A DNA stretch of 64,000 bases from Vibrio sp. SS-MA-C1-2 (GTDB lineage: Bacteria; Pseudomonadota; Gammaproteobacteria; Enterobacterales; Vibrionaceae). Shown piece after piece: positions 61,239-64,000 of this stretch (positions are counted from its first letter, which is position 1; each line of letters opens with the position of its first letter). The notes beneath the pieces were generated by a model. It did not search any database. It saw nothing but the letters and a program-made list of their open reading frames with translations, and was not told where the DNA came from. A program made the position numbers and the translations under genes. The stretch spans positions 744,001 through 808,000 of the forward strand of contig NZ_CP090980.1 of assembly GCF_021513135.1 (NCBI RefSeq), read 5' to 3'.

Positions 61239-63140
61239 TTAGCTTTTTTCAGTGTAATCGACGGGAGGTGGATACCAGCCTCGTTCATTAATCGCATCAA
61301 TATCAAATCGGTTTTTCTTCATACCGACTAACATCTGTTGCTCTAGTTGGGAAAATAGCTCAATATAGTTATTATCAAATCTATCTTCTTCTGAACTGCT
61401 ACTCCATGCTTGATACAATATTTCAGATTGCTTGGCTTCTATCTCTTTAAATATTGATTTTTTCTTCTCAACATCAAAAGGATGATTACCCAGTTTTTGC
61501 ATGGCACTCGATCCCAGCTCTAATGCCGAGTGATAGGTTTCAGATTCGATCACATCTGCGCCCGCTTGACGAAGTAGGTAACCATGTCCTCTATCAAAAG
61601 CGCGTGCCAATACTTTGACTTTAGGGTAAGTATGTTTGACATAGTGAGCCAACTCAACACTGGTTTCAGGATTATCGATGGCAATAATAAATAGCTCGGC
61701 TTCTTCAATCCCTGCGGTATGGAGTAAATCCGGTTTTGATGCATCGCCAAAATAGGCTTCAGTCCCCACTTTTCGCATATTATCGACCTGATTTGCCTGA
61801 AAATCGAGTACGACAGTTTTCACGCCATTACTTTTTAATAAACGGTTAGTGATCTGACCGAATCGCCCAATACCAGCAATGATGACGCTCCCTTGCTCTT
61901 CAATGCTGTCAGCTTCGCGGTTATTTGATTGAACTTGATAGCGAGGTAAAATCACTTTATCAAACAGAATAAACAGTCCCGGTGTCGCAAACATTGAGAG
62001 GGCAACAACTAAAGAGAGCATCTGTGCGAGGTCACTCGGTAATACATTGCTTTGTAATGAGAAATTTAACAATACAAAACCAAATTCACCTGCCTGAGCA
62101 AGGCTTAATGTTAATAACCAGCCATCACTTTTCTTCACTCTAAAGATAAGGCTAAGTAGAAACAGAACCATTGCTTTCACGACCATCACTGTGATGGTTA
62201 AGCTTACAATCGTCGCCGCTTGATCAAACAATAGGGTAAAGTTGATGCTGGCGCCAACGGTCATAAAGAAAAGCCCTAATAATAAGCCTTTAAATGGCTC
62301 GATATTTGACTCTAATTCATGGCGAAACTCTGAGTTGGCGAGTACAACACCCGCTAAAAAAGTTCCCAAAGCAGGAGACAATCCAACGAGACTCATTAAG
62401 GCTGCAATACCAATCACCAACATTAGCGCGGTTAAGGTGAAAATCTCACGCAGCCCTGAGCTTGCAACAAAGCGAAACAGGGGACGACTAAGATAATGCC
62501 CACCCACAACGACAACCGCAATTGCACCCATAATGGCGAGCCCATAAGCCCAACCTGGCAAACCTGCCACTAAACTGAGTTGTGCGTGGTTATCTTCGAC
62601 GACTTTAGCTGCTTTCTCGATTAATTCGGGTAATGCAAGTAACGGAATAAATGCCAACATCGGGATGACGGCAATATCTTGAAAAAGAAGGATCGAGAAT
62701 GCATTTTTTCCGCCTTCTGTTTTTCCTAGTCTCTTTTCATTAAAGGTTTGTAAAACAATCGCGGTTGAAGAAAGAGAGAAAATTAAACCAATGGTTAAAG
62801 CAATCGTCCAAGGCTGATCAAAAAAGAGTGCAATGCCCATGACAGCAGCAATCGTCAAACCTACTTGCAATCCACCAAGGCCAATTAATCGACTTTTCAT
62901 TGCCCAGAGCATTTTAGGATCTAACTCTAAACCAACCAAGAAAAGCATCATTACAACACCAAATTCTGCAAAGTGCTGGATGCTGGTGGCTTCATTACCA
63001 ACGATGCCGATAATCGGGCCAATCACGACCCCTGCAATCAAATAACCTAAGACGGAGCCTAACCCTAGTCTTTTCGCGATAGGTACAGCAATGATGGCTG
63101 CGGCAAGGTAAATAAAGGCATATAAAAAATAGCCGGTCAT
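61239..63140 (-). CDS. kefB: Monovalent cation:proton antiporter, KefB type
   Basis: A 633-residue CPA2 protein (E. coli KefB 601). About twelve helices (residues 1-385) include VGLELDPKMLWAMKSRLIGL and the LGTFLAGVVLANSEFRHELE block. An RCK_N (TrkA-N) domain lies at about 410-520 (SVIIAGIGRFGQITNRLLKS, VLDFQANQVDNMRKVGTEAY, ARAFDRGHGYLLRQAGADVI). It exports potassium under electrophile stress, gated by glutathione conjugates. The kefG-like gene directly upstream, overlapping by four bases, supports KefB. Confidence 0.92.
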   Translation of the reverse strand: MTGYFLYAFIYLAAAIIAVPIAKRLGLGSVLGYLIAGVVIGPIIGIVGNEATSIQHFAEFGVVMMLFLVGLELDPKMLWAMKSRLIGLGGLQVGLTIAAVMGIALFFDQPWTIALTIGLIFSLSSTAIVLQTFNEKRLGKTEGGKNAFSILLFQDIAVIPMLAFIPLLALPELIEKAAKVVEDNHAQLSLVAGLPGWAYGLAIMGAIAVVVVGGHYLSRPLFRFVASSGLREIFTLTALMLVIGIAALMSLVGLSPALGTFLAGVVLANSEFRHELESNIEPFKGLLLGLFFMTVGASINFTLLFDQAATIVSLTITVMVVKAMVLFLLSLIFRVKKSDGWLLTLSLAQAGEFGFVLLNFSLQSNVLPSDLAQMLSLVVALSMFATPGLFILFDKVILPRYQVQSNNREADSIEEQGSVIIAGIGRFGQITNRLLKSNGVKTVVLDFQANQVDNMRKVGTEAYFGDASKPDLLHTAGIEEAELFIIAIDNPETSVELAHYVKHTYPKVKVLARAFDRGHGYLLRQAGADVIESETYHSALELGSSAMQKLGNHPFDVEKKKSIFKEIEAKQSEILYQAWSSSSEEDRFDNNYIELFSQLEQQMLVGMKKNRFDIDAINERGWYPPPVDYTEKS

Positions 63141-63691
63141 CGCTGAACTCCTTCTTTAACCATGATTTCTAATAGTGCTTGCCACTTATCTTGATGACGA
63201 TCTAACTTTTCATCACGATTATGTGCCCGAGCGCTGTATAAAACGATAGGGTTACAGTAGGTCATCTTGGTCATATTCGCCATCTGTTCTAAAGGTCGTA
63301 ACAACTCTTCAAGTGGATAATTATTACTGCCACCTGTTTGGTAATCTTCTTTTTTACCGCCGGTGGATATTGCGCAAAGGAAATGTTTACCTTTTAATGC
63401 ATTACCCTCTGAACCATAGGCAAAGCCATACTCAAGGACTAAATCTTGCCACTCTTTTAAAATGGAAGGCGTCGAATACCAATAAAATGGGAATTGAAAA
63501 ATAATAATATCGTGATCGAGCAGACGTTTCTGTTCTCGTTCGATATTAATATTATAAGTTGGGTATTCATAATAGAGATCAACGGCAGTGACACCCTCAA
63601 CCTCTTGCGCCACCTTAAATAGTGGGTAATTAATTTCAGAGAGTGTTGGAGAAGGGTGCGCGTAAAGAACTAACACACGGTTGTTGGACAT
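63137..63691 (-). CDS. kefG: KefG-like NAD(P)H oxidoreductase (ancillary protein)
   Basis: A 184-residue flavodoxin_2-fold protein (E. coli KefG 184). It shows VLVLYAHPSPTLSEINYPLF, DIIIFQFPFYWYSTPSILKE, FLCAISTGGKKEDYQTGGSN and MTYCNPIVLYSARAHN, which are family blocks. KefG binds the KefB RCK domain, activates it and has quinone reductase activity. The operon order kefG-kefB with an ATGA overlap matches E. coli. Confidence 0.92.
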   Translation of the reverse strand: MSNNRVLVLYAHPSPTLSEINYPLFKVAQEVEGVTAVDLYYEYPTYNINIEREQKRLLDHDIIIFQFPFYWYSTPSILKEWQDLVLEYGFAYGSEGNALKGKHFLCAISTGGKKEDYQTGGSNNYPLEELLRPLEQMANMTKMTYCNPIVLYSARAHNRDEKLDRHQDKWQALLEIMVKEGVQR

Positions 63692-63960
63692 AAAAAGAAC
63701 CTTTTAATATAAGACTCTCCATAATATAGCCAATAATCGATAATTTTTTTACTTGATGGATGAAGAAAATAACAAGGTAAACCTTAAGATAAGACTTCTT
63801 ATTAAACGTGAAATTGAGTTATTTTATCTTCTCTGTTCATTATCATTACTGATCTGGTATGGTCATTAATTTAAGATGTATAATTAGTCATAGGAATAAG
63901 TTCATAATATCAATGGACTTACTTTTATTACCTTTTTTATTTGGTTTTTAAGGAAGTATA

Positions 63961-64000
63961 ATGACCACTTTTAACTCTCGTTGTCCCAGTTGTAAAGCCA
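63961..64000 (+). CDS. trxC: Probable thioredoxin 2 (partial start)
   Basis: The last 40 bases start with ATG after AAGGAAGTATA and read MTTFNSRCPSCKA before the window ends. An N-terminal CPxC motif at this position is typical of TrxC, whose zinc finger precedes the thioredoxin fold. Only 13 residues are visible, so the name is tentative; other zinc-ribbon proteins would look the same. Confidence 0.5.
   Translation, partial: MTTFNSRCPSCKA

Overview
The window looks like chromosomal DNA of a marine gamma-proteobacterium of the family Vibrionaceae, most likely Photobacterium or a close relative. The evidence is the low GC content, the ldtD-mepK-ycbL cell-wall cluster, a CpdP-type cyclic-nucleotide phosphodiesterase (first described in Vibrio fischeri), a CsrB-type regulatory RNA, a 33-residue MSCCG protein, and about fifteen ERIC-like palindromic repeats between genes. 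The genus is an inference. No rRNA, tRNA, CRISPR array or intact insertion sequence was seen.

Layout. Bases 1-16,000 are mostly housekeeping: a MarC-type membrane protein (partial), PpiC, an EamA exporter, an oligopeptide-binding protein, a sodium:solute symporter with an alpha/beta hydrolase behind LacI-type operators, the peptidoglycan 3-3 crosslink cluster (ldtD-mepK-ycbL), aspartate aminotransferase, cytidine deaminase with a CRP site, and exonuclease I. Bases 16,271-17,667 hold four tandem near-identical genes for small tail-anchored coiled-coil proteins that differ in heptad number. Bases 17,900-22,930 hold an AaeXAB-like efflux operon flanked by two related LysR regulators. Bases 25,197-32,336 hold the most striking locus: a desulforedoxin/rubrerythrin-like protein, a DnaK, a J-like protein without HPD, a CbpA-type DnaJ, GrpE, a DyP-type peroxidase, a second HPD-less J-like protein with a membrane anchor, and two DUF465-like small proteins. 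It reads as a self-contained second Hsp70 machine tied to oxidative stress. Bases 32,640-38,440 hold a ToxR/CadC-like regulator, CpdP, a CsrB-like RNA with an internal duplication, a universal stress protein and a two-domain lipoprotein.

Bases 38,500-42,330 and 52,700-56,300 are accessory DNA with toxin-antitoxin genes, acetyltransferases and decayed fragments, plus recurring GCTAACTC hairpins that may be recombination sites. Between them lie QmcA/NfeD, a Nudix protein, an NRAMP-like transporter, a YdcF-like protein, a methyltransferase and an HNH nuclease. Two paralogous secreted Cna-B/DUF11-type proteins lie at 49,011-51,646 and 58,572-61,039. The second carries eight copies of a 7-bp repeat at its start, which is a plausible phase-variation switch. 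The window ends with KefB/KefG and the start of a probable trxC.

Five genes appear split by exactly one missing base in a homopolymer of six or seven bases (ldtD, the YwqK-like gene, the ToxR-like gene, the first Cna-B gene, and ldtD a second time). This could be uncorrected sequencing error, real decay or slippage-based switching. The reading frames of those genes should be treated with care.
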